NCBI GenBank assembly: GCA_032209605.1
Contig: JASFXZ010000044.1
Location: 2,046,001 to 2,110,000, forward strand
DNA from: Mactromeris polynyma
Lineage: Eukaryota > Mollusca > Bivalvia > Venerida > Mactridae
Direction: 5' to 3'
Length of the DNA: 64,000 bases
Position numbers and translations under genes: made by a program. A model generated the notes under the pieces. It was given only the letters and a program-made list of their open reading frames with translations, was not told the origin of the DNA and made no database searches. Positions 21,293-33,600 of the stretch are shown piece by piece; position 1 is the first letter of the stretch, and the number at the start of each line of letters is the position of its first letter.

Positions 21293-23300
21293 GTCACAAC
21301 TACTAAAGCGCCTAAAACAACGACAACAACTAAAGCGCCTTAAACAACAACCACTCAAGCGCCTAAAACGACAACAAATCAAGCGCCTATAAAAACAACA
21401 ACAACTCAAGCGCCTATAACAACAACAGCTCAAGCGCCCATAACAACAACCACACAAGGGCATAAAACAACAACAACCACTCAAGCGCCTACAACAACAA
21501 ACATTCAAGGGCCTAAAACAACAACAACCACTCAAAACCTAAAACAACAGCAACTCAAGCGCCAAAAACAACAACAACTCTAGCTCCTGAAACAACAACA
21601 ACCACTCAAGCGCCTATAACAACAACCACTTAAGGGTCTAAAACAACAACAACCACTCAAGGCCTAAAACAACAACAACTCAAGCGCCAAAAACAACAAC
21701 AACTCTAGCTCCTAAAACAACAACAACCACTCAAACGCCTATAACAACAACCATTAAATGGCCTAAAACAACAACAACCACTCAATGGCCTAAGACAACA
21801 ACGACTCAAGCGCCTAAAACAACAACAACTCAAGCGCCTAAAACAACAACAACAACTCAAGCGCCTATAACAACAACAATTCAAGCGCCAAAAACAACAG
21901 CACCCACACAATGGCCAAAAAAAACAAAAACTCAAGCGCCTAAAACAACAACAACCACTCACGGGCCTTAAACAACAACAAAAATTCAAGGGCCTATAAC
22001 AACAACAACTCAAGGGCCTAAAACAACAGCAACGACTCTAGCGCCAATAACAACAACAACTCAAGCGCCTAAAACAACAACAACTCAAGCTCCTAAAACA
22101 ACCACAACAACTCAAGCGCCTATAACAACAACCATTAAATGGCCTAAAACAACAACAACCACTCAATGGCCTAAGACAACAACAACTCAAGCGCCTAAAA
22201 CAACAACAACTCAAGCGCCTAAAACAACAACAACAACTCAAGCGCCTATAACAACAACAATTCAAGCGCCAAAAACAACAGCACCCACACAATGGCCAAA
22301 AAAAACAAAAACTCAAGCGCCTAAAACAACAACAACCACTCACGGGCCTTAAACAACAACAACAATTCAAGGGCCTATAACAACAACAACTCAAGGGCCT
22401 AAAACAACAGCAACGACTCTAGCGCCAATAACAACAACAACTCAATGGCCTAAAACAACAACAACAACTTAAGCTACTAAAACAACCACAACTACTCAAG
22501 GGCCTAAAACAACAACAACTCAAGCGCCGAAAACGACAACAACTCAAGCTCCTTAAACAACCACAACAACTCAAGCGCCTATAACAACAACAACTCAATG
22601 GCCTAAAACAACAACAACCACACAATGGCCTAAAACAACAACAACTCAAGGGCCTAAAACAACAACAACTCCAGCGCCTATAACAACATCAACTCAAATG
22701 CCTAAAGCAACAACAACAAATCAAGGGCCTAAAACAACAACAACTAAAGCGCCGAAAACGACAACAACTCAATCGGCTTAAACAACTACCACTCAAGAGC
22801 CTAAAACAAACACAACTCAAGGGCCTAAAACAACAACAACTCAGGCACCTAAAACAACAACAACTCAAGGGCCTAAAACAACTACCACTCAAGAGCCTAA
22901 AACAACCACAACTCTAGGGCCTAAAACAACAACAACTCAGGCACCTAAAACAACAACAACTCAAATGCCTAAAGTAACAACAACAATTCAAGGGCCTAAA
23001 ACAACAACAACAACTCAAGGGCCTAAAACAACAGCAACAACTCAAGCGCCTATAACAACAACAACTCAAGGGCCTAAAACAACAACTACAACTCAGACTC
23101 CTAAGACAACCACAACAACCCAAGCGCATATTACAACAACCACTCAAGGGCCTAAAACAACAACAACCACTCAATGTCCTAAAACAACAACAAATCAATC
23201 GCCTTAAACAACTACCACTCAAGGGCCTAAAACAACCACAACTCAATGGCCTAAATCAACAGCAACTCAAGCGCCTATAACAACATCAACTCAAAAGCCC
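21293..23300 (+). repeat. decayed Thr-coding minisatellite with 381-bp higher-order repeat
   Basis: Basic unit of 24 or 27 bp, ACTCAAGCGCCTAAAACAAC plus ACA, meaning TQAPKTTT on the + strand. Nonsense changes (CCTTAAAC) and indels are scattered through it. Two long blocks, about 21730-22025 and 22110-22405, are near copies offset by 381 bp. Cys-rich minus-strand frames across it are artefacts of the repeat. Confidence 0.85.
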
Positions 23301-23345
23301 GACTCCTCATCCGAAAGTCGTAAGTTCGAACCCCGCGGTGAGCGG
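23297..23345 (+). repeat. tRNA-like fragment
   Basis: GACTCCTCATCCGAAAGTCG followed by TAAGTTCGAACCCC resembles the anticodon and T arms of a tRNA-derived SINE. It sits exactly where the Thr-rich repeat ends. Confidence 0.35.
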
Positions 23346-23574
23346 GAATTGATCACGAACTCCAAAATCCCTATATTTTGTTCGAGTACTTGTTGATAGC
23401 CAGGAAGCAGTCATCGAGAGTGATTAGGATAAGTTCTAATAAATTGTTTCACAATCGATTTAAAATTGAAGATGTGGAAGTTAACAGAAAATATCTGATT
23501 TTAGATATCAAAATGAATGCAGGATTTCGAAATTCTGACAAATCGGATTGAGTCTATATTCATATTCATGTTAT

Positions 23575-23870
23575 TTTCTGCCTAGTGTCGGCCTAATGTT
23601 GCCAGCTGTCGTGGCTTGTCCTGTGATCGTTTCCATCCATTAATTTCCCCCCTTCACTGTTTGTTCTCTTTGATTTTCCTAGTTGTTCCTTATGGTTTGC
23701 CAGGCCATTCCTTGCGCCTCTGTTCCCTAACGTTTGTACCCTTTAACCTCTGCAAATGCCTATTGTTTTATTGATTGTTGTTTTCCCGGATTTCTGTGTG
23801 GGGAGGTAATGTCATATGTATGGGGCGTTCCCTGTAGCAACTTATTCTCTCTCTTTTATAAACACGGAAT
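23575..23870 (+). repeat. dispersed repeat family R1, longest copy
   Basis: The most complete of three copies, from CCTAGTGTCGGCCTAATG to TATTCTCTCTCTTTTATA. It has no coding content. Confidence 0.7.
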
Positions 23871-24542
23871 TAGGTATTAAGCATATATGTACACCAAACA
23901 CCGTTTTTCATTCGTGGGTTATTCAAATTGTCACGTTCAGTTGTATCTGCCTAGAGCAAAGTGTATTCCGATAGAAAGTTGGGAGATAGATATATCGTTT
24001 CTTAATATTTTCTTGCAAAATATGTCAAATTCAGCGACATAAAAATGTTTTCGTAGCCAAGGATGTCATTACTTAGAAAATACGTCAAAGTTTTCTTTAC
24101 GTAAATGAATGGCATAATAAAAATAAAATGTCGCTTAAATCGTCATTCAGGTCATAAATATATCCATTGAACAATGCTATTCCTTACGAAATGTCTACTT
24201 GATTTCTCTTCATGATAAGTTCGTGAATTGAATAAGCAATAAAGAGTATAGAAAAAGACAAAACATTTATTTTAATCAGTGCAATGATACACAGTTGTAA
24301 AAACATTGGAGTCCGATTTCTGGACTAGTGGTGAAGCTACCGTACTATCAAAATACAGGATTTATTTCATTCATGTCCAATCAAAGGAACGATGTTCACC
24401 TCCACGCAAAAGCGTAAAATAACGAAGAAAATAATGTATATGGTTGATATACCCTTCTATACCCGGATATGTTTGTGTTATTGACTTCATTTAGAGTTAG
24501 AAATTTGATGACAATCAATTCCCTTTGGCACTTGAGAATTAG

Positions 24543-24550
24543 TATATAAA
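24543..24550 (+). promoter_or_regulatory. TATA box of gene B
   Basis: TATATAAA about 73 bases upstream of the start ATG, which allows a transcription start near 24575 and a short 5' UTR. Confidence 0.6.
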
Positions 24551-24615
24551 CTTGGGGTGTTCGACTGGACGTACAATTCTGAAGTTTGCAATTGTCAACT
24601 GACTACTGACCAAAG

Positions 24616-24670
24616 ATGCTAATTTCTAATTGTTTAATTTTGTTAATTTTGGCGGCAGGACGGATTAAAG
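24616..24670 (+). CDS. gene B exon 1: signal peptide
   Basis: Encodes MLISNCLILLILAAGRIK, a short hydrophobic leader, then a GTAAGA donor leaving one base. The start is supported by the upstream TATA box and by the phase match to exon 2. Confidence 0.75.
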
Positions 24671-27600
24671 GTAAGATTTTCATACTTTTTGAAACGATCT
24701 TTGTATAATTACATTGTAACTTACAGTTTATTCTTGAAATTGAGAATGAAAATTTGATGTATAAAGTTTATCAAAGAAATCATGTTGTTTTACTTGTTTT
24801 ATCACTTTTTTAATTATAAAGAAATCTTATTGAGTTATTACATTGAATAAGTAAAACAAATCTATCAGTATCGACTCACTAGAATGAAAAACTCGCAACC
24901 TCCATGAGATAAGTGAATTTGAAAGTAGCAAAATATACTCAGTACATTTAGAAAAGCACGTTTTTATACCTGTGATATGTCTGTTAAATGTAATAAAACT
25001 CATTTTGATATAAAAATAGCAGTTGATTGAAATGAAATTTAGCATTCATCACTGCGTAAAACGAAATGATATCACAGTAGGCCTAAGTTCTTATCTTGCA
25101 ACCCTTGGTAAGTACATGAAATTTGAGAAATCTTACAGTTTGCGTTTTTAAATGTACTGAATATGTATAGCGAATTGTCTGTCATTCTTCAATATTAGCG
25201 GTCATAAATCGAAAACAGAATTGATATACATGTACATAATTAAGTATATAATCTAGTTGGTTAAGAATAGAACATTTCAAATCAACTAATGGACACACAT
25301 TTAAAGGTATATTTTTGCATTTACATTTCGACATTATTGTAGCTTTTTGAAGATTAGCAACTATTGCAGTTTAACCATTCTGAATCTTTAAAATTCACAA
25401 ACAGAAATTGACGAAGAAATAGGAGTTTAATAATATCACGATACTATTTCAGTACTAAGGCTAAAACCGCATTTTTACGTCCCGAAGTGTAAGATCCGGT
25501 ACATCATTCTCGTGAACTTAACTAAAGAACATTTTATGATAATGGTAATAAATTATTCTAGACGAGATAATTCTGCCGGCTTTGAAGTGTATTGTTCTCT
25601 AGCATCTTGTATAAACAAAATTATTTAGGAAACGAATAAATATTACAATTGTGAAGTTATTAAGTTCATGACATACGTACAAACCCTTTTAAACATTTTA
25701 GAGCACAGTTCTTTTTTGCTATTTTTTTGTTTTAGTTTAGTTAAGCTTACTTATTTTACATAGGGTGGGAAACAAATGATGACAATTTATACCAATCACT
25801 CTCGATAACTGTTTCTATGGTTGCTAACCAGTACCCGCACCTAATTCAGAGAATGTGAAAATCTACTAGCTGTATGTATCATTAGTTGTTAATTGAAACC
25901 ACGATGACTTATACATGGTTCGTGATGTGTTTTAAAACCTCATCAGCGCTAAACCCAATTGTTAAACAGAGGGTATAGTGCTTGACTTCTTTTCGGAGGT
26001 CGTGGATTTGATTCACGCATTGTCGAGGTTATACCGCGGAACCACCGAATATAATTTTGAGAATCTTCGCAACATTATGACTAAGTGAACTAAAATAATG
26101 AAAGCGATTTTGAAAGACTTCCATATATGGACTAGGATTTGATCCATTTGATACGTACGTCCCTAGAAGTCAGTTTACTGTCCGATACATAGCTATATGT
26201 ATATGTAACATAACATTAAAAGTAGTTCAATATTTAACATACAGCGCTATATCTCCAAAACGGTCCTTTCTTGAGCATCAACCTCTCCTCAACAATAAAA
26301 TTTACCTCTCCATAGCAGCAACCACTCAACAACAGCCAACATTTGCTTCTATTAAATAATGTTGCTCTGGGGAGGCTGCATTGTACTATCACATTCTGGG
26401 TCGCAAAGGTTACACCCAGTCGCATATTTCAGTCTAGATACGTTGTCAGAATGATGTTTGATACAGAAGTTTGACTAAAACGCATACCACTAATCTCTTT
26501 TACAAATCAATATATTCTTCTACTGTTTCACAGCGGAGAAGGAGCGTGTATGGCTGGAGGACGTCAACAATGACCATGAGAGGCGCCATCTTGATCTCGG
26601 ACTTCCCGAAAACCTGGAGTTCAATCTCAATAGGAGCGGAGGAAAATCCCTCAGACTTACATTGAGTGAGAATAAGAGGCTAAATGCCAACGCACCCGTA
26701 TATGAAACCGTATCCGAACACGGAAAACAGAGGATGGTCCAACGGGCTGCCGTCCCTATACTGGTTGGTTGACTTAACTTTGTGTTGTATTATGCCCATT
26801 TAATCCAATTGACGTTTTAGCTTGCTAAGATCTAAACTTAAGATGCAATATCAAACTCTCACTGTAAGACTGTGTGTCATTGCTAGTTTGTAATATAACG
26901 CAACATTTAAGTTTGCATGTACTTTGGATTTAGTCCACTTTTTAAAGATGAAACTTGTGTTGGATATAGCTTTCGTTATATTACACGAAAAAAGTAATTG
27001 ATATCTTACTTACCGTTCACCAACGTCTATCCATATCGCGGATCGATTGTTTAATGTGGCATTTAGATGTAGAATGTTAGGTTCACCGCACAAAACAATT
27101 TATCCATTCTTTGCCTACAAAACCAGTATATACTGAAAATACTTTTGATGAATTCTATACTTGTGACATTTTGAGGAATCAGCAAAAGAGTAATGACGCT
27201 TCGGTCAAGTCATAAAGGTTCAAATAAATGAGGTAGTTTTAATTTCGAGATGGTCTATAATTTTACTTTTACGGTATACAATAAAACCTCAATAATAAGA
27301 CCAACATTTGGACTCTTGAACACTGGTCTTTAATCTTTAATATTGAGACGGTCTTAATATTTAGATTGAACAAAGAGTAAAACTGTGAAAATGGGCTTGA
27401 ACATTGTGTTCTTAATTTTGAGGTCGTCTTATTATTGAAGTAATCTGTAATTGAGATTTTACTGTATATTAATATTTGTTTTCAGACAACAAAATTCTAC
27501 CACGACAAGAGAATGGGTGCTGCCATGAAAGTAACATGCAATAACCAGCCCTTTGGAGCTTGCCAGAGATCTTTGGTGAGTAATCTAGATTTTTTTCCTA

Positions 27601-30600
27601 GGAGTTAATCATGTGTTTCTTTACTGATTGGTCGTTCATTTTGGCTCCTATACGAATACGCAATAGATTTTTGAACTTATACTAGTAGCTCTATCATGTT
27701 TCAGTATTCAAGGTGCACATCAACGAAAACACCACATCAGTGTTAGCCTTATTCACAAACAGTTTAAGACCGAATCTCGGACTAATACTTCAAATTTGCA
27801 ACAGTTATATTGATCAGTCTTTCGTTTTTTCATTATATACAAACGGGCGGAATTTTGTCAGAGTAATTGTTGTTACACACTTCATACTTTCGTCAAGTTT
27901 GATAAAAACATTCTGTTATAACGAAGTAGGAGTAAAATGAACAATCAGCATGTTAAAGTCCAAGTCTGAGTTTCTGTCTAATGTTTGTTAATAAAGCCCC
28001 TGTAAGTGTATGTCTTTTGTGGTGAAGTTTCAAGTGTCAACATTGAGCGAGTATCTGAGATTTGAGTATATGAATCCATTGTAACAATTACTACTGTATA
28101 TATCCGAAGTATTTTATCCTCCACCTCTGATTCAAGTGCAGCAGTTGTCAGATGCTTGCGGAGGAACGGGTAAGCACTGGTCGGTAACCAAGGAGCACTG
28201 GTCGGTAACCAAGGATCACTGGTCGGTAACCAAGGAGCACTGGCCGGTAACCAAGGAGCACTGGGACCTTATTCACAAACATTTTATAGCTGAAACTCAG
28301 ATTTATACTTTAAAATGTCAAATGTTCTGTTTGCTCTTGCAGTATCGATTTGAATAACAACTGAATTATTCAGACAAATTGTTTAGATTTAAATGAAAAC
28401 GAAAGGCTGATAAATATAAATGTTGCAGTTTTTAACATTTTCAATCTGAGTTTCAGTCTGACAATGGTTGTGAATAAGACCCCTGGTTAGATCAACTGAC
28501 CGAAAACTCCTGCGCAACTAATAAAAACACAACCTTCTGTATACTGTTTAGATTTACTGCTTAACATGCATAAATTAAACTGCGTGGAAACACAGCGTTA
28601 AATGCAAACATTAGCACCACAATAACAGACATTTAGCGTGTTATAGACATCACGCATGACATGTTTACATTTCAGGAAGGAAGTTTGAACATAGACGGTG
28701 ACACATACGAGATGTACCCCGAACCTTCTGTCCATGTTGCTCGCTCGAAAGCAAGTTCGGCATATGTTCATCACACCATTACAAAGGTATCCGACCCCCC
28801 ACGCCCAGAAACAGATCAGGAAGGGAGAGGATTTCCCGGAGCGGATTTCAAATATATTAGTAAGAAAATTAATTCTTGTCTGACTTTGAATTTGGGATTG
28901 TGCTATCGAACATAAAAGTAACTCTCAAAAACGCGTTCATATTCACTAACATTTCCTTAGTACATGATCACTACAAATATATATTAACTTCAAATGTTTA
29001 ATTTACGAAGCTACATTAGTTTCATTTTATTCCAAAAAAAATCTTATTTACCGTCTGTATACGTGGTCCTTAAAATACTACTACATGATTTAAGTTGTTG
29101 TGTCTTGGCACTCTCCGACACAGAATTAAGTGGGCGTTTTGATTATGGCAGAGATAACAGTAGTCGAGTTATCTGCAAGTGATACACGAGTTGAGCTAAT
29201 GTAACAATGGACTGGGAATTGAACTGATATTCGTTTTTGCATGAAAAAAAGACATAAGTGTGCGTTTGGTTGTATTATAGTCCACTCACACTCGACTTAG
29301 ACCTCGACTTGTTACCACTCGAGTTGGGCTTGAGTGACGGTCGCATTTGTGTAAGTCAAATGAGTATGTAGTATTCTAATTCTACTTTTATCAGTAATTG
29401 GTTTTATATGTCTCTGCAGATAAAGAAGTTAAGAGATTTCATGATGACGGTATACCTATTCCAGGTTTGTTGTATTTTGTTTAAACTCGACTTCAAGTTT
29501 CAAAGTTTATTGCGCAAAAAAGCCTCCGGCCCATACACATGATACAGGTTATATATACATGTATACACATTTAGATATGTGAAGTGAAGTAGGTGTTAAT
29601 GACATCAATGAATTCAATTTCTACAAGACATAATACATGATTAATTTTACAGGTTATGAACAAAACATACATGTACACATATCATTTCAATTGTAGATTG
29701 CAATGTATTGCTCTCGTTCCTATGTGGCATAAAACATGTACATAGCTAGGTTACGTACTACGTTAGTGTTTTGTGAAGACATTAAAATATAAAACACTTC
29801 AATAGATGTATTGTTTTCATTTATATGGGGAATATATATTGAACGTATATCATTATACAAAGGACATAACAGCAAGAAATGTAGTTCGTCTTCAACGCAA
29901 CCTTGAACTGGAGTGACGGTCGAATTTGTGTAAGTCAAATGAGTATGTAGTATTCTAATACTGCTTTAATCAGTAATTGTGTTTAACTTGCTCTGCAGAT
30001 AAAGAAGTTAAGAGAGTTTACGAGGACGGTATACCTATTCCAGGTTTGTTGAATTTTGTTTGAACTCGTCTGAATTTAACAAATACATAAAATCTAAATC
30101 TACGTACTACCCCATTAATATACCACTGATGTGCGTGCAATTTTTGCAATTTTTGCAATTTTCTATATTTTTAAAAATGTCCGTTTTCTCCTGTCCCAGA
30201 ACCTTCAACAGATACCAATAGTCAGCTTAAGTATGCATCTGTGGTTGATTTTACCTTAGTTCCCGACATATCTGTTTACTCCGCTCTCCACGCATGAAGG
30301 ACATAAAAGTATCTCTCTAGCGTCTATATCTGTCTGAAAAAGAATTATTTTATAGGTGTATATCACCAGTTTCATTAGTTTTAATCAAGAAAGTTAAATT
30401 TAAAATAAAACCCATGTTTTATCTGTCAATTATGTATTTAAAGGGATTCTAAGAAGTCAACTCTCGCTAACTCGTAGTTTTCTACAATGAACTTCCTAGA
30501 TAGCGAAAATATCAATATGATCTTAGTTATTTGATTTTGAAATATGACTCCACGACTGCGTTCTCTGTGTAGTGTAGATGATGAAGACACAAGATCATAG

Positions 30601-33600
30601 GACGACGGAAAGGTCCCCGGTAATTGTAACATATGAATTCCAGTTGTACTGGCAATAAACAACATTGTACATTATACAGTACGTTCTTGTTGCAGAGGAC
30701 CTAAAATAAGCTATATTATCTTTCCTTTCTGATTCCTTTTCTTACGTATCTTCTATCTTGCTTAAATGTTTATTGCATCAATGATTCACATTGTTTGGAA
30801 TATATATATATATATAAAAGACCTGAAAGACATCACTCCTTTAACAGAGTTCATTGGGGAAAAACAAGTCACATTAAAGTGTAATCTCTATTTCAGACGA
30901 ACCTAGTCCCAAACCTGAACTTGCAGATCTACTGAGGTCCTTCCTTCATCTAAGAGAACTTGACAGCGCAGCCGAGGTAAGAAAGACAATGAAACCGGAA
31001 ATTCATTACTGCGCATGCGCTTAGGAAGTTGCGAATTTGAAATCTTTGAAATTTAAAACTGAATCGCTTGTAGAATGATAGTTTTCTAAAATTTATTTTC
31101 CAGATAATGCTTTCAAACACAAATCGTCAGAAAAGACAAACTCAACTGCTTGCTGTAGAAATCGTGGCCGTCGTTGACCCAATCTTGTGGGAAAAGTAAG
31201 TAATCAAAGTATTCAAAGTACATAACTTGCGATAATCGATTCGTCTTTTACTACATAGAGATGACCTAAAACTGAAGATAGAAATATTATATAGAGAATA
31301 CAGAAAAATGGGATGTCTTATTCCATTTCATTGGAAATGTTGAATTTATTCCGTCACTCTCACACAAATATATTGTGAATAGTTATCATGTTTATTTGTT
31401 GTTGTTTTTTTATATTGTTTCTTTTTTCATTAATTTACTGTACTAATTTGCTATTTTGTTTGTACTTTGACAAAATGTTGTACATATGTTGTATGGGTAA
31501 GGAGCTCTGCTCAAATGCAAAATAGAATTTCTGTTCTGTTCTGTTCTGCTCTGATATTAAACATAACAAACCCTAAAAGTCTCTCTCGCTTATTCTATTG
31601 GGTTGTTATCTCATAAACTCCTCTCAAAATAGCATTTAGATCAATATCGAAAATAAACTAAAATTCTGATTTGTGCCATTGCCAGAAATATTTAAGAATT
31701 TTACTTGATAGTCTCCCTTGATTATCCCTGATTCTCCAAGGTGCGAGACTAATTGAAATGTCTCCCTTAGACATCGATCGCGGGGAATGCGTCACGGATA
31801 AAAAATCGATACAGGGTCGATATTCGTTCGCGCCTTGATTAGCCACCCCGCTGTGTTTAATCAGCATAATGAAATTGCCCCGGGCTGTACTAATTTATCA
31901 GAATGTATTATACATTTATGACACTTATATTGTAGCCTCTTCGAAACAAATAATTTAAAATTGAATTATGCACCATAAGGTTTTGTCTTGTTTTTTTGCA
32001 GATGGTAGCTACTTAGCTTTCTAGCATCGCAAAGCTACATTTGGCTTTTTTCAACACAAATTATAATGACACTGAAAAAATACAACTACTTATTTTGTAT
32101 GTTACATTTAAAAACATGATCTCGTATTTTGACGATGGAATGCAATTATTTATACCGTCATCATATGTGCATTGGTGATAATATCTAATTGAAATAATTG
32201 TGATATATTATGAACAAGTGTGTACGCCGGACAATATGTATAACATTCACGCCTGTAGTTTGAATAAAGTATAAGCAAAGACCTAAATAAATGGTATATA
32301 GGTCCGTGGTATAAGTGATAAGTTTTATCATTTTTGCAAAAAACATCAAGCTACGTTGTCTTACTATTGAAGTGAAATTATGTATACGAAAAGTATTTAG
32401 TGTATATTATTCATTGAATGATCTCTCTTTCGTCTCTTTTCTCGAAAAACGCTATAAAACTTATAAAACGAATATCAAACCTAGTGGTTTTAAATTTACA
32501 TTACATAAGTTATGCAGGCTATTTGTCTAAATAACTGTAACATCTGTGTTACAATATTAATATAATATTTTCACTTTTAAATATCAAGTTAAACAATATC
32601 ATTATAAAAAAATGTATTTATTGTAATCGTGTTTTAAAATTTACACCTTTACAGATTAAAAAGTCAATTTATAATTAACCACTCCAATATTTTATTTCAA
32701 GGCTATTCTATAAAATGTCACATTTCCCCCCAAATTTTTCCCTATAAAGAGCACTAATTGTTAATTAACAGCTTGTATAATCGCTGCATCCGGCTTGATC
32801 ACTTCAGTTAGATGTCATGCTGTACACGCGCTGTTGGATACCGATCACGCGTACATCGCAATATATTGTGTATTCAAAATTATTTGGAAAAAATTGTATT
32901 TTCAGTTTTTTTCAAATACATTGCTAATTTAAATCAAACAGGGAAGCATGAAGATCACATTTAATTCGCATTTTAAAAACACCATTAAAATATTTATATT
33001 TTGTAGTTTATGCACATATGTGAATAAATAGTGTACTTTAAATATAAATACTTTAAATATGTATCTAAAAATGGGATATTTTATGAAATTACAGTTTTTC
33101 GTGTGTTTTTCAGTTAAAGATATAAGGATCAATAAGGATCAATAATAACAATTTTAAATCAAACAGGGAAGCATGAAGATAATAATCAATCATAAAATAA
33201 TTTATATCATTTTAAAAAGGAAACATTGAAGTTTGTGCTCATATGTGAATAAATTATGTGAATTAAATAACAAAAACATTATGATAATTTAAAAAACTGT
33301 TTACTCTATATTTCAATAGCCACAAATTGAGCGAACTGACAAATCGATACCGCCGATAGCGTATTTTCAAGGGAGACACTTTCATCAATAAGCGAGCGAT
33401 TTGCTTGGGATTTCTGGCAATGTATTCGTTTCTTAAATTTCAACACTTTTCTATAACCACAAAGAGTATCGCTTGATTTTTTGTCAGCAAGAAAAATCTA
33501 TTCTTAAAAAAAAAAAAAAAATCTCCCTTTTTACTGATGAATTTCTGACCTGACATCGCAATATGAATAAAAACAAACTTATAATACTGCACATAAAAAT

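Larger units (their letters stand above)
20745..23310 (+). pseudogene. relic of a further metalloproteinase gene copy (CR_2 end plus mucin-like domain)
   Basis: At about 20745-20765 the sequence switches from 3'-flank homology to the intron before exon 16. It contains the SRALNVF-like start (20827, here reading SRAFNAFRRTNGHH), the exon 16 equivalent at 20984-21023 (WCIDGACVKRPVV, intact splice sites), and the start of a Thr-rich exon at 21293. That frame hits TAA after VTTTKAPKTTTTTKAP because AAA changed to TAA. No catalytic exons and no six-Cys module remain. It might instead be a spare 3' end of gene A, but the stop and later frameshifts argue for decay. Confidence 0.7.

Noticed and set aside
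21290..23246. Five Cys-rich minus-strand frames (CCCFRRLS-like repeats) that look like keratin-associated or toxin-like peptides
   Set aside because: They are the reverse reading of the Thr-coding minisatellite; they have no promoter, signal peptide or splice context, and the + strand is explained by homology to the linker exon.
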